DNA of 64,000 bases, from the NCBI GenBank assembly GCA_027083925.1, contig JALWMK010000122.1:1-64000 (forward strand). Direction: 5' to 3'. The notes beneath the pieces are model-generated. The model saw nothing but the letters and a program-made list of their open reading frames with translations, searched no databases and was not told where the DNA came from. Positions 34,763 through 43,429 of this stretch are shown piece by piece (the first letter of the stretch is position 1; every line of letters begins with the position of its first letter). This DNA is from Sedimenticola sp. (lineage in GTDB: Bacteria > Pseudomonadota > Gammaproteobacteria > Chromatiales > Chromatiaceae). The position numbers were made by a program, and so were the translations under genes.

Positions 34763-35433
34763 GCAGCAATATCGACCGGGAATTTGAACAGCAAATTTGT
34801 GACTATCTGCTGTATCACCCTAGCTTCTTTTTACGTCACACCGACATACTCAATGACCTGCGTGTGCCACATAAAACCGGTGGTGCCGTTTCTCTGCTTG
34901 AGCACAAAATCCGTATGCTCCAGGACAAGGCGGAAGCCTACCAGAAGCAACTGCAGGAGCTGCTCACAGTCGCCCGCGACAATGAACAGCTCAACCAGCG
35001 CCTGCACCGGTTGACGCTGAACCTGATCGAGGCGGAAAGCCGGGAAGATGTCCTCGCCATCCTGCAGGATGAATTGCGCGAGCGCTTCAATGCCGACGCC
35101 GTGGAACTCAAGCTGTTTTCCACCCGCGAGCTGGAAGAAGCCCGGGTCAGCGAGTCGGGATTGGCCCTGTTCCGCACCTTTATGGACAGCGACAAGCCCA
35201 CCTGCGGCCCCCTCAAGGCAGACAAGCTCAAAACCCTGTTTGGCGACCAGGCCGGGGAAGAAGGCTCCGCCGCCCTCATCCCCATTCGTACCAGCGACCT
35301 TTCCGGTATCCTGGCCATTGGCAGCCAGGACCGGGAACGCTTCCACTCTGGCAAGAGCGTGGACTTCCTGGTGCGCCTTGGGGAATTGGTCAGCCTCAGC
35401 CTGCAGGCCATGGATTCCCGCAAAAAGCCATGA
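34759..35433 (+). CDS. DUF484 family protein
   Basis: The 224-residue protein belongs to DUF484: N-terminal YLLYHPSFFLRH, a coiled region, and a GAF-like C-terminal half ending with RLGELVSLSLQ. In gammaproteobacteria this gene sits between dapF and xerC, as here. The role is not known. ATGA overlaps on both sides. Confidence 0.9.
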   Translation: MSSNIDREFEQQICDYLLYHPSFFLRHTDILNDLRVPHKTGGAVSLLEHKIRMLQDKAEAYQKQLQELLTVARDNEQLNQRLHRLTLNLIEAESREDVLAILQDELRERFNADAVELKLFSTRELEEARVSESGLALFRTFMDSDKPTCGPLKADKLKTLFGDQAGEEGSAALIPIRTSDLSGILAIGSQDRERFHSGKSVDFLVRLGELVSLSLQAMDSRKKP

Positions 35434-36341
35434 GCACTGTCGCCACCAGTGACGACCCACTGGTGGAAAAATTTCTGCAGCATCTCGCCCTGGAAAGGCG
35501 GCTGTCGCCCCGCACCATCGACGCCTATCGCCGGGATCTGGCAGATTTTCTCAAGTGGCATCCGCATCAAGACCGACTGGACTGGAACACGCTGCATCAG
35601 TCGGAAATACGCAGCTATGCCGCCCAACGCCACCGCCAGGGACTTTCCGCAAAAAGCCTGCAGCGCCGGCTGGCGGCCCTGCGATCATTTTTCCGCTTCC
35701 TCAACAGGGAAGGCCTTGGCCAGCAAAATCCCGCTATCGGGGTTCGTGCGCCCAAGGTGAAACGCAAACTGCCCGCCACCCTGGATGTGGATCAACTCGG
35801 CCATTTGCTCGAACTACCTGGCGAAACACCCCTGGATCTGCGCGATCAGGCAATCATGGAGCTGCTGTATTCTTCCGGCCTGCGCCTGGCGGAGCTGGTC
35901 TCCATCGATCTTCACAGCCTTGACCACAATGACGCCATGCTGGAAGTGACCGGCAAAGGCAGCAAAACTCGCCGCCTACCGGTTGGCCGCAAGGCGCTGG
36001 AAGCTGTCGATCAATGGTTAAAGGTACGCGGAGAGCTTGCCGGCGCTGGTGAAACAGCACTATTCGTCAGCCAGCGCGGCGGCCGCCTGAGTGCCCGGTC
36101 GGTGCAAAGCCGTCTGGCTCTGCGCGCCAGAGAGCAAGGCTCTCCCCGCCATGTGCATCCCCACATGCTACGCCATTCCTTTGCCAGCCACCTGCTGGAA
36201 TCCTCCGGTGATTTACGTGCCGTGCAGGAACTGCTGGGTCATACCGATATCAGCACCACCCAGATCTATACCCACCTGGATTTCCAACACCTGGCGGAAG
36301 TCTACGACCAGGCCCATCCCCGGGCAGGGAAGAAAAAATAG
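35430..36341 (+). CDS. xerC: Tyrosine recombinase XerC
   Basis: XerC with XerD resolves chromosome dimers at dif. The 303-residue protein has the SAM-like N-terminal domain and a catalytic domain with Arg152, Lys176, His245, Arg248, His271 and the nucleophile Tyr280 (TTQIYTHL). Genome context and length make it XerC rather than an integrase. It is the last gene of the lptM-to-xerC operon. Confidence 0.95.
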   Translation: MSTVATSDDPLVEKFLQHLALERRLSPRTIDAYRRDLADFLKWHPHQDRLDWNTLHQSEIRSYAAQRHRQGLSAKSLQRRLAALRSFFRFLNREGLGQQNPAIGVRAPKVKRKLPATLDVDQLGHLLELPGETPLDLRDQAIMELLYSSGLRLAELVSIDLHSLDHNDAMLEVTGKGSKTRRLPVGRKALEAVDQWLKVRGELAGAGETALFVSQRGGRLSARSVQSRLALRAREQGSPRHVHPHMLRHSFASHLLESSGDLRAVQELLGHTDISTTQIYTHLDFQHLAEVYDQAHPRAGKKK

Positions 36342-36425
36342 ACCTCGGCATTTTCTGCCTACGACACACCATTTTTCTTCCAAAAGGCAAAACCTGACAT
36401 TCCTCAGCTGAATACCCGCTTTTGT

Positions 36426-36439
36426 TTGACTTGGGTCAA
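36426..36439. promoter_or_regulatory. FNR/ANR-like binding site upstream of nrdD
   Basis: The sequence TTGACTTGGGTCAA is a perfect dyad matching TTGAT-N4-ATCAA except for one symmetrical change in each half. It stands about 20 bases ahead of the NrdR boxes and fits anaerobic activation of the nrdDG genes. Whether FNR or another CRP-family protein binds it cannot be told from the sequence. Confidence 0.55.
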
Positions 36440-36451
36440 CAAACTCTCGTG

Positions 36452-36467
36452 GCACAACATTTTGTGG
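36452..36467. promoter_or_regulatory. NrdR box 1
   Basis: GCACAACATTTTGTGG matches the NrdR consensus ACACWATATATWGTGT at 12 of 16 positions. Paired with a second box exactly 32 bases downstream, the spacing known for NrdR tetramer binding to ribonucleotide reductase promoters. Confidence 0.65.
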
Positions 36468-36483
36468 ATGCTAATATCTATTA

Positions 36484-36499
36484 ACACTATATGTTGACT
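36484..36499. promoter_or_regulatory. NrdR box 2, at the edge of the MITE
   Basis: ACACTATATGTTGACT matches the NrdR consensus at 13 of 16 positions. The TA that flanks the inserted MITE (36499-36500) begins on the last base of this box, so the box itself is complete. A possible -10 TAATAT (36472-36477) lies between the two boxes. Confidence 0.65.
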
Positions 36500-36500
36500 A

Positions 36501-36751
36501 TAGAGCACCTCTATTAATTCATGATTGGCATCTACGCACATGAGGGCAGCGATAACTTCGTCGCCTACAGGGATGTAGGTGAGGGGCGTAAGCTGGGAGC
36601 GGAAGCTTTGAAAATCTTGCAAATAGCCTGCTACAAGGTGAATTGCGCTTGCGCAAGAGAAGGTGCCCTGGGGCATTTGCTGCGATCTTCGCCTTGTTCT
36701 CACTGCCCTCATGCACGAATCTGCTCAAACAGAATTAATAGAGGTGCCCTA
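36501..36751. mobile_element. MITE-like element, copy 2 (longer form)
   Basis: The 251-bp element has ends TAGAGCACCTCTATTAATTC and the complementary GAATTAATAGAGGTGCCCTA, with TA on either side (36499-36500, 36752-36753). It contains two internal blocks absent from copy 1 and encodes no recognisable transposase. It was inserted between the nrdD regulatory region and the nrdD leader. Confidence 0.8.
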
Positions 36752-36754
36752 TAG

Positions 36755-36774
36755 CCCGAATCCACCGATTCAGG
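36755..36774 (+). repeat. Short intergenic palindrome, copy C
   Basis: CCCGAATCCACCGATTCAGG is a slightly degenerate copy with two mismatched positions. It begins two bases after the MITE's flanking TA and ends 20 bases before the nrdD ATG, so it belongs to the original nrdD leader. Confidence 0.55.
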
Positions 36775-36794
36775 TATTACTCGAAGAGATTTTC

Positions 36795-38822
36795 ATGTCC
36801 ACTCCTGCCACAGTTGCCACCCTGCCTGTCAGTCTGCACAAACGCAACGGCCGCATTGCCACATTCGACTCGGCAAAGATCCTCTCCGCCATCCACCGTG
36901 CCGGGGAAGCCAGCGGCGAGTTCGATCAGACTGAAGCGCAGTTGCTGACCACCCAGGTCATCAAGATTCTCGCGCATATTCCCGAGTCCGTCCCCGAGGT
37001 TGAGCGCATCCAGGACATCGTTGAGCAGGTTCTGATCTCCGCCAACCACTTCGCCACCGCACGCGCCTATATCGTGTACCGCGAGCAGCACCGGCGCCAG
37101 CGTGAAGACAAGAAAACCCTGGTGGATGTTGCTGCATCGATCAACGAGTATCTGGATCGTGCGGACTGGCGAGTAAGCGCCAATGCCAATCAGGGCTATT
37201 CATTGGGGGGATTGATCCTCAACACCTCCGGCAAGGTCATCGCCAACTACTGGCTGAATCATGTGTATCCACCAGAGGTCGGACAGGCCCACCGCAACGC
37301 AGATCTGCATATTCACGATCTGGACATGCTGGCCGGTTACTGCGCCGGGTGGTCCTTGCGCACCCTGCTGCACGAAGGGCTAAACGGCGTGCCGGGTAAG
37401 GTGGAAGCCGGACCGCCAAGGCATATGTCCTCGGCAGTGGGACAGATCGTCAACTTCCTCGGCACCTTGCAGAACGAATGGGCAGGCGCCCAGGCATTCA
37501 GCTCCTTCGACACTTATATGGCGCCCTTTGTCCGCAAGGACGAACTGAGCTATGCCGAAGTACGGCAATCGATTCAGGAATTGATTTACAACCTCAATGT
37601 GCCCTCCCGCTGGGGCACACAGACCCCTTTCACCAACCTGACTTTTGACTGGGTCTGCCCTGAGGATCTGCGTGATCAGGTTCCCGTTGTCGGGGGAGAG
37701 GAAATGCCCTTCACCTACGGCGAGCTGCAATACGAGATGGATCTGATCAACCGCGCCTACATCGAGGTAATGACCGCCGGAGACGCCAAGGGTCGGGTAT
37801 TCACCTTTCCCATCCCCACCTACAATATCACCCCGGATTTTCCCTGGGAAAGCGAAAATACCGAGCTGCTGTTCGCCATGACGGCGAAATACGGCCTGCC
37901 CTATTTCCAGAACTTCCTCAATTCCGAACTCAAGCCCAATATGGTGCGCTCCATGTGCTGCCGTCTGCAACTGGATCTGCGCGAGCTGCTCAAGCGCGGC
38001 AACGGGCTGTTCGGCTCCGCCGAGCAAACCGGCTCCCTGGGCGTGGTCACCATCAACTGCGCCCGCCTGGGACACCTTTACCAGGGTGACGAAACCGCGC
38101 TGATGGCGCGCCTGGACGAGCTGCTGCAACTGGCCCGCAACAGTCTGGAGATCAAGCGCAAGATCATTCAGCGCCACATGGATGCCGGGCTTTTCCCCTA
38201 TACCAAGCGCTACCTGGGCACCCTGCGCAACCACTTCTCCACCATTGGGGTGAATGGTATCAATGAAATGATCCGCAACTTCAGCCGGGACGCACACGAC
38301 ATCACGGACGCCTGGGGCAGCGAGTTTGCAGAACAGTTTCTCGATCATATCCGCGGCCGCATGCTGGAATTTCAGGAAACCACCGGCAACATGTATAACC
38401 TGGAGGCCACTCCGGCGGAAGGCACCACCTATCGCTTCGCCAAGGAAGACCGCAAGCGCTGGCCAGACATCCTGCAGGCGGGCAGCGATGACAAACCCTA
38501 CTACACCAACAGCTCCCAGCTGCCCGTGGGCTATACCGACGACCCCTTCGAGGCGCTGGTGAAGCAGGAAACCCTGCAAAGCAAATACACCGGCGGCACC
38601 GTGCTGCATCTGTACATGAGCGAACGGCTGTCCAGCGCCGAAACCTGCAAACGCCTGGTGCGGCGCTCCCTGGGAAACTTCCGCCTGCCCTATATCACCA
38701 TTACACCCACGTTTTCCATCTGTCCGCAGCACGGCTATCTGGATGGAGAACACGAATTCTGCCCTCGCTGCGACGAGGAACTGATACAGAAAAAAACCCT
38801 ACAGGAGAACAACCATGTCTGA
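36795..38822 (+). CDS. nrdD: Anaerobic ribonucleotide reductase, catalytic part without glycyl-radical end
   Basis: The 675-residue product has an N-terminal ATP-cone (KRNGRIATFDSAKILSAI) and the class III catalytic barrel with its active-site cysteine region (SMCCRLQLDLRELLKRG; GVVTINCARLGH). The C-terminal zinc site CPQHGYLDGEHEFCPRCDEE is present, but the chain stops soon after. The RVxGY glycyl-radical segment that should follow is encoded by the next ORF. The track start at 36663 reads from within the MITE; the ATG at 36795 begins the family N-terminus. Confidence 0.92.
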   Translation: MSTPATVATLPVSLHKRNGRIATFDSAKILSAIHRAGEASGEFDQTEAQLLTTQVIKILAHIPESVPEVERIQDIVEQVLISANHFATARAYIVYREQHRRQREDKKTLVDVAASINEYLDRADWRVSANANQGYSLGGLILNTSGKVIANYWLNHVYPPEVGQAHRNADLHIHDLDMLAGYCAGWSLRTLLHEGLNGVPGKVEAGPPRHMSSAVGQIVNFLGTLQNEWAGAQAFSSFDTYMAPFVRKDELSYAEVRQSIQELIYNLNVPSRWGTQTPFTNLTFDWVCPEDLRDQVPVVGGEEMPFTYGELQYEMDLINRAYIEVMTAGDAKGRVFTFPIPTYNITPDFPWESENTELLFAMTAKYGLPYFQNFLNSELKPNMVRSMCCRLQLDLRELLKRGNGLFGSAEQTGSLGVVTINCARLGHLYQGDETALMARLDELLQLARNSLEIKRKIIQRHMDAGLFPYTKRYLGTLRNHFSTIGVNGINEMIRNFSRDAHDITDAWGSEFAEQFLDHIRGRMLEFQETTGNMYNLEATPAEGTTYRFAKEDRKRWPDILQAGSDDKPYYTNSSQLPVGYTDDPFEALVKQETLQSKYTGGTVLHLYMSERLSSAETCKRLVRRSLGNFRLPYITITPTFSICPQHGYLDGEHEFCPRCDEELIQKKTLQENNHV

Positions 38823-38979
38823 GCAGAACATCCCACTCAAAGACGAAGAACGCACCCGCTGCGAAATCTGGACCCGGGTGATGGGCTATCACCGCCCGGT
38901 AACTTCTTTCAACCCCGGCAAGCAAGCCGAATACAGCGAACGCAGGAACTTTGAAGAATGCCACATGCCTTGCGAATAG
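38815..38979 (+). CDS. Separate glycyl-radical peptide of anaerobic ribonucleotide reductase
   Basis: This 54-residue ORF is missing from the track. It contains RCEIWTRVMGYHRPVTSFNPG and KQAEYSERRNFEE, the NrdD C-terminal glycyl-radical domain with the radical glycine in RVMGY. It overlaps the nrdD stop by 8 bases in another frame (ATGTCTGA) and has its own AGGAG seven bases before the ATG. A proper ribosome-binding site and start argue for a true gene split rather than a sequencing frameshift. It would dock into NrdD after activation by NrdG. Confidence 0.88.
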   Translation: MSEQNIPLKDEERTRCEIWTRVMGYHRPVTSFNPGKQAEYSERRNFEECHMPCE

Positions 38980-39542
38980 GCGGTTTCGTTCCCTTCACCA
39001 GCATCGACTATCCGCAGCACCTGTCCGCTGTCGTATTCTGCCAGGGTTGCCCCTGGCGCTGCGGCTATTGCCACAACCAGCACCTGCTGACTTCCCGGAC
39101 AACAGGGCTGCTGGGTTGGCGCAACATCCTGAAAAAACTGCACCAGCGCCAGAAATTTCTGGACGCGGTGGTTTTCAGCGGTGGAGAGCCCACCCTGCAA
39201 AAATCACTGCATACCGCCATGGAACAGGTCAGGGCCATGGGTTTCAAGGTTGGCTTGCACACCGCTGGCTGCTACCCGGATCGCCTGAAAAGCCTGCTGC
39301 CCCTGGTGGACTGGGTGGGGCTGGACATCAAGGACCTGCCGGAAAACTACTCCGCGCTCACAGGAGCAGGTGGCAGCGGTGAGCGGGCCTGGGAAAGCCT
39401 GGACATCCTGCTAAGCACAGACATTCCGCTGCAAGTACGCACCACCTTGCACCCCGGTATGGAAAAAGCGCAAATCGCCCAGTTGTGCACACATCTCTCC
39501 CGGGTGGGGGTGACCGATCACCGCCTGCAAGCCTGCCATTGA
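38958..39542 (+). CDS. nrdG: Anaerobic ribonucleotide reductase activating protein
   Basis: This is a radical-SAM enzyme that makes the glycyl radical of NrdD. The 194-residue protein has the cluster motif CQGCPWRCGYC (CxxxCxxC) near residue 28 and the strand motif VVFSGGEPTLQ. The ATG at 38958 overlaps the glycyl-radical peptide by 22 bases; a TTG at 38970 is an alternative. Co-translation with its substrate peptide is likely. Confidence 0.92.
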   Translation: MPHALRIGGFVPFTSIDYPQHLSAVVFCQGCPWRCGYCHNQHLLTSRTTGLLGWRNILKKLHQRQKFLDAVVFSGGEPTLQKSLHTAMEQVRAMGFKVGLHTAGCYPDRLKSLLPLVDWVGLDIKDLPENYSALTGAGGSGERAWESLDILLSTDIPLQVRTTLHPGMEKAQIAQLCTHLSRVGVTDHRLQACH

Positions 39543-39966
39543 CCCGGCCACCAAATAGATCATCCTCAGCGCTTCAAACAGGACGCGTATCAAGACGTGG
39601 CGCAACGGCGAGCAATTGTCCAGGGCGCTGAAAGCCATTCCACTCCGGCTCCTTTTCCCATAACCGGCAAGCCCGGAAATTGCACCAGGATGTGGAATTT
39701 TCCCTGAGAAATTCTTGTTCAATGGCTTGAGGCTGTTTGGGCAAGCGGGACAAGAAGATCCAGGGAAAAACCACAGCACGAGGCTTGGTAACGCTTTGTA
39801 TTTTTCTAATGTATGCATAACCCAATGTATTGTATTGGGTTATTGAAGAAAATCAGCAGCCTGGTGCAATTTTCGGGCAAGCTCGCCCCCGAGCCGGAGT
39901 TTCTATGCCGGTCCCGTTCGAATCAGGTAAAATCAGCAGTTTCCCCCTAACAGCAGATTTCACACA
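39543..39966. other. Intergenic region nrdG to hslV
   Basis: These 424 bases contain no gene I can support. A minus-strand frame of 83 codons (39574-39825) has no recognisable family. A perfect 10-base inverted repeat with 7-base loop (ATAACCCAAT / ATTGGGTTAT) lies at 39817-39843, without a T-run. The hslV promoter should lie in the last 120 bases, but I see no clear heat-shock boxes. Confidence 0.45.
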
Positions 39967-40509
39967 GTGGAACAGTTCAGAGGCACTACCATTCTTTCTG
40001 TACGGCGCAACGGCATGGTCGTTATCGGCGGCGACGGCCAGGTATCCATGGGCAACACGGTAATGAAAGGCAATGCCCGCAAGGTGCGGCGGCTGTACAA
40101 AAAACAGGTGATTGCAGGTTTTGCCGGGGCAACCGCCGATGCCTTCACCCTGTTCGAACGCTTCGAGGGCAAGCTGGAGAAGCACTCCGGACATCTGGTG
40201 CGCGCCGCCGTGGAGCTGGCCAAGGACTGGCGCACCGACCGCATGCTGCGCCGCCTGGAGGCCCTGCTTTGCGTAGCAGACAAGGAAGCCTCCCTGATCC
40301 TTACCGGCAACGGTGACGTAATCGAGCCAGAGAACGATCTCATGGCTATCGGTTCCGGTGGCCCCTTTGCCCAATCTGCGGCCCTGGCGCTACTGGAGAA
40401 CACCGAGCTTCCCGCCCGGGAGATCGTGGAAAAGGGCCTGGCCATCGCCGCTGACATCTGCGTCTACACCAACCACAACCGCGTCATCGAAGAACTGGAA
40501 ACCAAATAA
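39967..40509 (+). CDS. hslV: ATP-dependent protease proteolytic subunit HslV
   Basis: HslV is the proteasome-like threonine peptidase of the HslVU heat-shock protease. The 180-residue product starts with GTG as [16 protein letters not shown], Thr7 becoming the N-terminal nucleophile after the short propeptide is removed. The [22 protein letters not shown] segment is characteristic. The TAA overlaps the hslU ATG by one base. Confidence 0.97.
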   Translation: MEQFRGTTILSVRRNGMVVIGGDGQVSMGNTVMKGNARKVRRLYKKQVIAGFAGATADAFTLFERFEGKLEKHSGHLVRAAVELAKDWRTDRMLRRLEALLCVADKEASLILTGNGDVIEPENDLMAIGSGGPFAQSAALALLENTELPAREIVEKGLAIAADICVYTNHNRVIEELETK

Positions 40510-41849
40510 TGTCCCAGACCACCCCCCAGGAAATTGTAAAGGAACTCAACAAACATATTGTCGGCCAGGATCAGGCCAAACGCGCTGTCGCCATTGCCCT
40601 GCGCAATCGCTGGCGGCGCACCCGCGTGGATGAAGCGCTACGCGACGAGATCACCCCCAAGAACATCCTCATGATCGGCCCCACCGGCGTGGGCAAGACC
40701 GAAATCGCCCGCCGCCTCGCCCGCCTCGCCAACGCTCCATTTCTGAAAGTAGAAGCCACCAAATTCACCGAAGTAGGCTATGTTGGCCGCGAGGTGGATT
40801 CCATCATCCGTGATCTTGCAGATGCTGCGGTGAATATGGTCAAGGAACAGGAGTTGGCCAAGGTGCAGGATGAGGCCGCCATTGCTGCGGAAGAGCGGAT
40901 ATTGGACATTTTGCTCCCCCCTCCCAGAACCAGCGACTGGGAGGAAGACGCCAATCCGGAGCCGCCACCAGCATCGGCCACCCGTGAGAAATTCCGCAGC
41001 AAGCTGCGCAACGGCGATCTGGACAACAAGGAAATCGAGGTGGATCTGAGCGAGAATCCCATCGGCGTGGAAATCATGGCTCCTCCCGGCATGGAGGAAA
41101 TGACCAGCCAGCTGCAAAGCATGTTCCAGAACATGGGTTCGGGGCGCACCAGCAAGCGCAAGCTGCGCATCAAGGATGCGATCAAACTGCTACGCGACGA
41201 GGAAGCCGGCAAACGCATCAACCACGAAGACCTGAAGCTGCGCGCCATCGAAATGGTGGAGCAGCAAGGCATCGTATTTCTGGACGAGCTGGACAAGGTG
41301 ACCAGCCGCACCGACCACAGCGGTGCAGACGTATCCCGGGAAGGGGTGCAGCGCGACTTGCTGCCCCTGGTGGAAGGCTGCAGTGTCTCCACCAAACATG
41401 GCATGGTCAAGACGGATCACATCCTGTTTATCGCCTCCGGGGCATTTCACTTGTCCAAACCTTCGGATCTGATCCCCGAACTCCAGGGGCGCCTGCCCAT
41501 CCGGGTGGAGCTGTCCGCCCTCAGCGCCAAAGACTTTATCCGCATTCTCACCGAACCGGATGCATCGCTTACCGAGCAATACAGCGCCCTGATGGCAACC
41601 GAGGGAGTGCAGCTGAGCTTTGACGATTCCGGCATCCAGCGCATCGCACAGATCGCCTGGGAGGTAAACGAGCGCACGGAAAACATCGGCGCCCGGCGCC
41701 TGCATACGGTGATGGAGCGGCTGCTGGAGGAAGTGTCCTTCGAAGCTTCCACCCTGCAGGGACAAAGCAGGGTGGTGGATGCGGCCTATGTGGATGCACA
41801 TCTGGGAGAACTGGCGGACAATGAAGACCTGACGCGGTTTATTCTGTAG
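40509..41849 (+). CDS. hslU: ATP-dependent protease ATPase subunit HslU
   Basis: HslU is the AAA+ unfoldase that feeds HslV. It has 446 residues with Walker A GPTGVGKT at 57-64, the pore motif region VGREVDS, Walker [10 protein letters not shown], and the C-terminal LTRFIL end that inserts into HslV. Its start overlaps the hslV stop. Confidence 0.98.
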   Translation: MSQTTPQEIVKELNKHIVGQDQAKRAVAIALRNRWRRTRVDEALRDEITPKNILMIGPTGVGKTEIARRLARLANAPFLKVEATKFTEVGYVGREVDSIIRDLADAAVNMVKEQELAKVQDEAAIAAEERILDILLPPPRTSDWEEDANPEPPPASATREKFRSKLRNGDLDNKEIEVDLSENPIGVEIMAPPGMEEMTSQLQSMFQNMGSGRTSKRKLRIKDAIKLLRDEEAGKRINHEDLKLRAIEMVEQQGIVFLDELDKVTSRTDHSGADVSREGVQRDLLPLVEGCSVSTKHGMVKTDHILFIASGAFHLSKPSDLIPELQGRLPIRVELSALSAKDFIRILTEPDASLTEQYSALMATEGVQLSFDDSGIQRIAQIAWEVNERTENIGARRLHTVMERLLEEVSFEASTLQGQSRVVDAAYVDAHLGELADNEDLTRFIL

Positions 41850-41940
41850 CCCGAAGAAACCCGGGTATCTGTACCCGTTCACCAGCCATCAAGTGAGGCA
41901 TAATCGCCTGCTGCATTATTTTACTGAGGAATGACTGAAG

Positions 41941-42309
41941 ATGTCTCACCCCACACCAACAGAACTGAACCTGCACCGCATCTCGCGGGTGCTGGAAGTC
42001 AGCTTCGATGATGGATCCAGCTTCAAGCTGCCGGCAGAATACCTGCGTGCCTTCTCGCCTTCCGCCGAGGTCATGGGGCATGGCCCCGGACAACGCAAGG
42101 TTCCTGTGGGCATCGAAAAAGTCAATATCGACCAGATTGAACCTGTGGGCAACTACGCCATCGTGCTGCACTTTGATGACGAACACAACACCGGCATTTA
42201 CTCCTGGGAAACCCTGTATAATCTCGGCAGGAATTACGATCAATACTGGCAACAGTATCTGGACGAACTGAAAGACGTGGGCTACGAACGCAGGGATCCT
42301 GCTTCCTGA
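41941..42309 (+). CDS. DUF971 family protein
   Basis: The 122-residue protein matches DUF971, a small domain also found at the N-terminus of gamma-butyrobetaine hydroxylases (LPAEYLRAFSPSAEV; YAIVLHFDDEHNTGIYSWETLYNLG). Stand-alone members commonly follow hslU. The molecular role is unknown. Confidence 0.9.
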   Translation: MSHPTPTELNLHRISRVLEVSFDDGSSFKLPAEYLRAFSPSAEVMGHGPGQRKVPVGIEKVNIDQIEPVGNYAIVLHFDDEHNTGIYSWETLYNLGRNYDQYWQQYLDELKDVGYERRDPAS

Positions 42310-42397
42310 GTCTTTGATTGCTTGGTGCATTACGATACATCCCAGTATCATGGTCATTACGGCACAAGCTGGAATCCATACGCACCAGGAACTCTGG

Positions 42398-42417
42398 ATC
42401 CCGGCCTGCGCCGGGAT
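42398..42417. repeat. REP-like palindrome before ubiE
   Basis: ATCCCGGCCTGCGCCGGGAT forms an 8-bp stem with a 4-base loop, with flanks CTGG and GACG also conserved in the copy at 43281-43308 in opposite orientation. This kind of sequence is widespread between genes in many bacteria. Confidence 0.6.
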
Positions 42418-42484
42418 GACGGCAAACCATTTGGACTTGACTTCCTTGATGCTTCGGGTCTGATTAGAAAGGTATCCAGCGCAA

Positions 42485-43240
42485 ATGAGCAATAATCAGA
42501 ACAACAGCACCCATTTCGGCTACAAAACCGTCGCCGCCGATAAAAAAGCCGAGCTGGTGCGGGGCGTGTTCGATTCCGTAGCCTCACGCTATGACCTGAT
42601 GAATGACCTCATGTCCATGGGCGTCCACCGTTTGTGGAAGCGGTTTGCGGTAGAGTTGTCCGGGGTGCGCGCCGGCCAGCAGGTGCTGGATCTGGCTTCG
42701 GGAACCGGTGATCTGGCCGACCGCTTCGCCGGGCTGGTGGGGCCGGAAGGGCTGGTGGTGATGACCGATATCAATGCCAATATGCTGGTAACCGGAAGGG
42801 ATCGCATGGCAGATCGTGGGCACGCCGGCAACCTCAGCTACGCCCAGGTGAATGCAGAGGCGCTGCCCTTTCCTGACAACAGCTTCGACTGCATCACCAT
42901 CGGCTTCGGCCTGCGCAATGTCACCGACAAACAGAAGGCGCTGCGCGCCATGTATCAGGCACTCAAACCCGGCGGCCGCGCACTGGTGCTGGAATTTTCC
43001 AAACCCGTCATCAAGCCGCTGGAAAAAATCTACGACCTGTATTCCTTCAGCCTGCTGCCCAAGATCGGCAAGCTGGTCACTCATGATGAAGACAGTTACC
43101 GCTACCTGGCCGAGTCCATCCGCATGCATCCCAACCAGGAAACCCTGCGTGAAATGATGGAGCAGGCGGGCTTTGAAAACTGCGACTACCACAACCTTAC
43201 CGGCGGCATCGTTGCCGTGCACCGCGGCTTCAAACTCTAG
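42485..43240 (+). CDS. ubiE: Ubiquinone/menaquinone C-methyltransferase UbiE
   Basis: UbiE performs the C-methylation step of ubiquinone (and menaquinone) synthesis. The 251-residue protein has [25 protein letters not shown], the SAM motif [14 protein letters not shown], and [20 protein letters not shown]. It is followed by ubiJ and ubiB, the usual ubiquinone cluster. Confidence 0.96.
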   Translation: MSNNQNNSTHFGYKTVAADKKAELVRGVFDSVASRYDLMNDLMSMGVHRLWKRFAVELSGVRAGQQVLDLASGTGDLADRFAGLVGPEGLVVMTDINANMLVTGRDRMADRGHAGNLSYAQVNAEALPFPDNSFDCITIGFGLRNVTDKQKALRAMYQALKPGGRALVLEFSKPVIKPLEKIYDLYSFSLLPKIGKLVTHDEDSYRYLAESIRMHPNQETLREMMEQAGFENCDYHNLTGGIVAVHRGFKL

Positions 43241-43280
43241 AGGATTTACCATGAATCGCCGAGACGATGTTGGGGAATCC

Positions 43281-43308
43281 TGTCATTCCGGCACAGGCCG
43301 GGATCCAG
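43281..43308. repeat. REP-like palindrome after ubiE, inverted copy
   Basis: This 28-base stretch is the reverse complement of the palindrome region at 42394-42421 with three differences. It lies between ubiE and ubiJ. Together the two copies flank ubiE in opposite orientation. Confidence 0.6.
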
Positions 43309-43429
43309 GCGTCGAAGCGCCGACATGGACCCCGGCTCTGGCGCAGGCTACCCGCTGCACTCCCTCTCCTCCATGCACAGGGTTGTACGCCAGGATGACG
43401 ACCAGAACCAGCAGGGGTTCATAATCGTT

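Noticed and set aside
36663-36794. N-terminal extension of nrdD reading out of the MITE
   Set aside because: The 44 extra residues come from MITE sequence and the leader; the family N-terminus begins at the ATG at 36795.
41862-41877. CGGGTA-tctg-TACCCG hairpin after hslU as terminator
   Set aside because: A perfect 6-bp stem, but no T-run follows on the plus strand; too weak to call.
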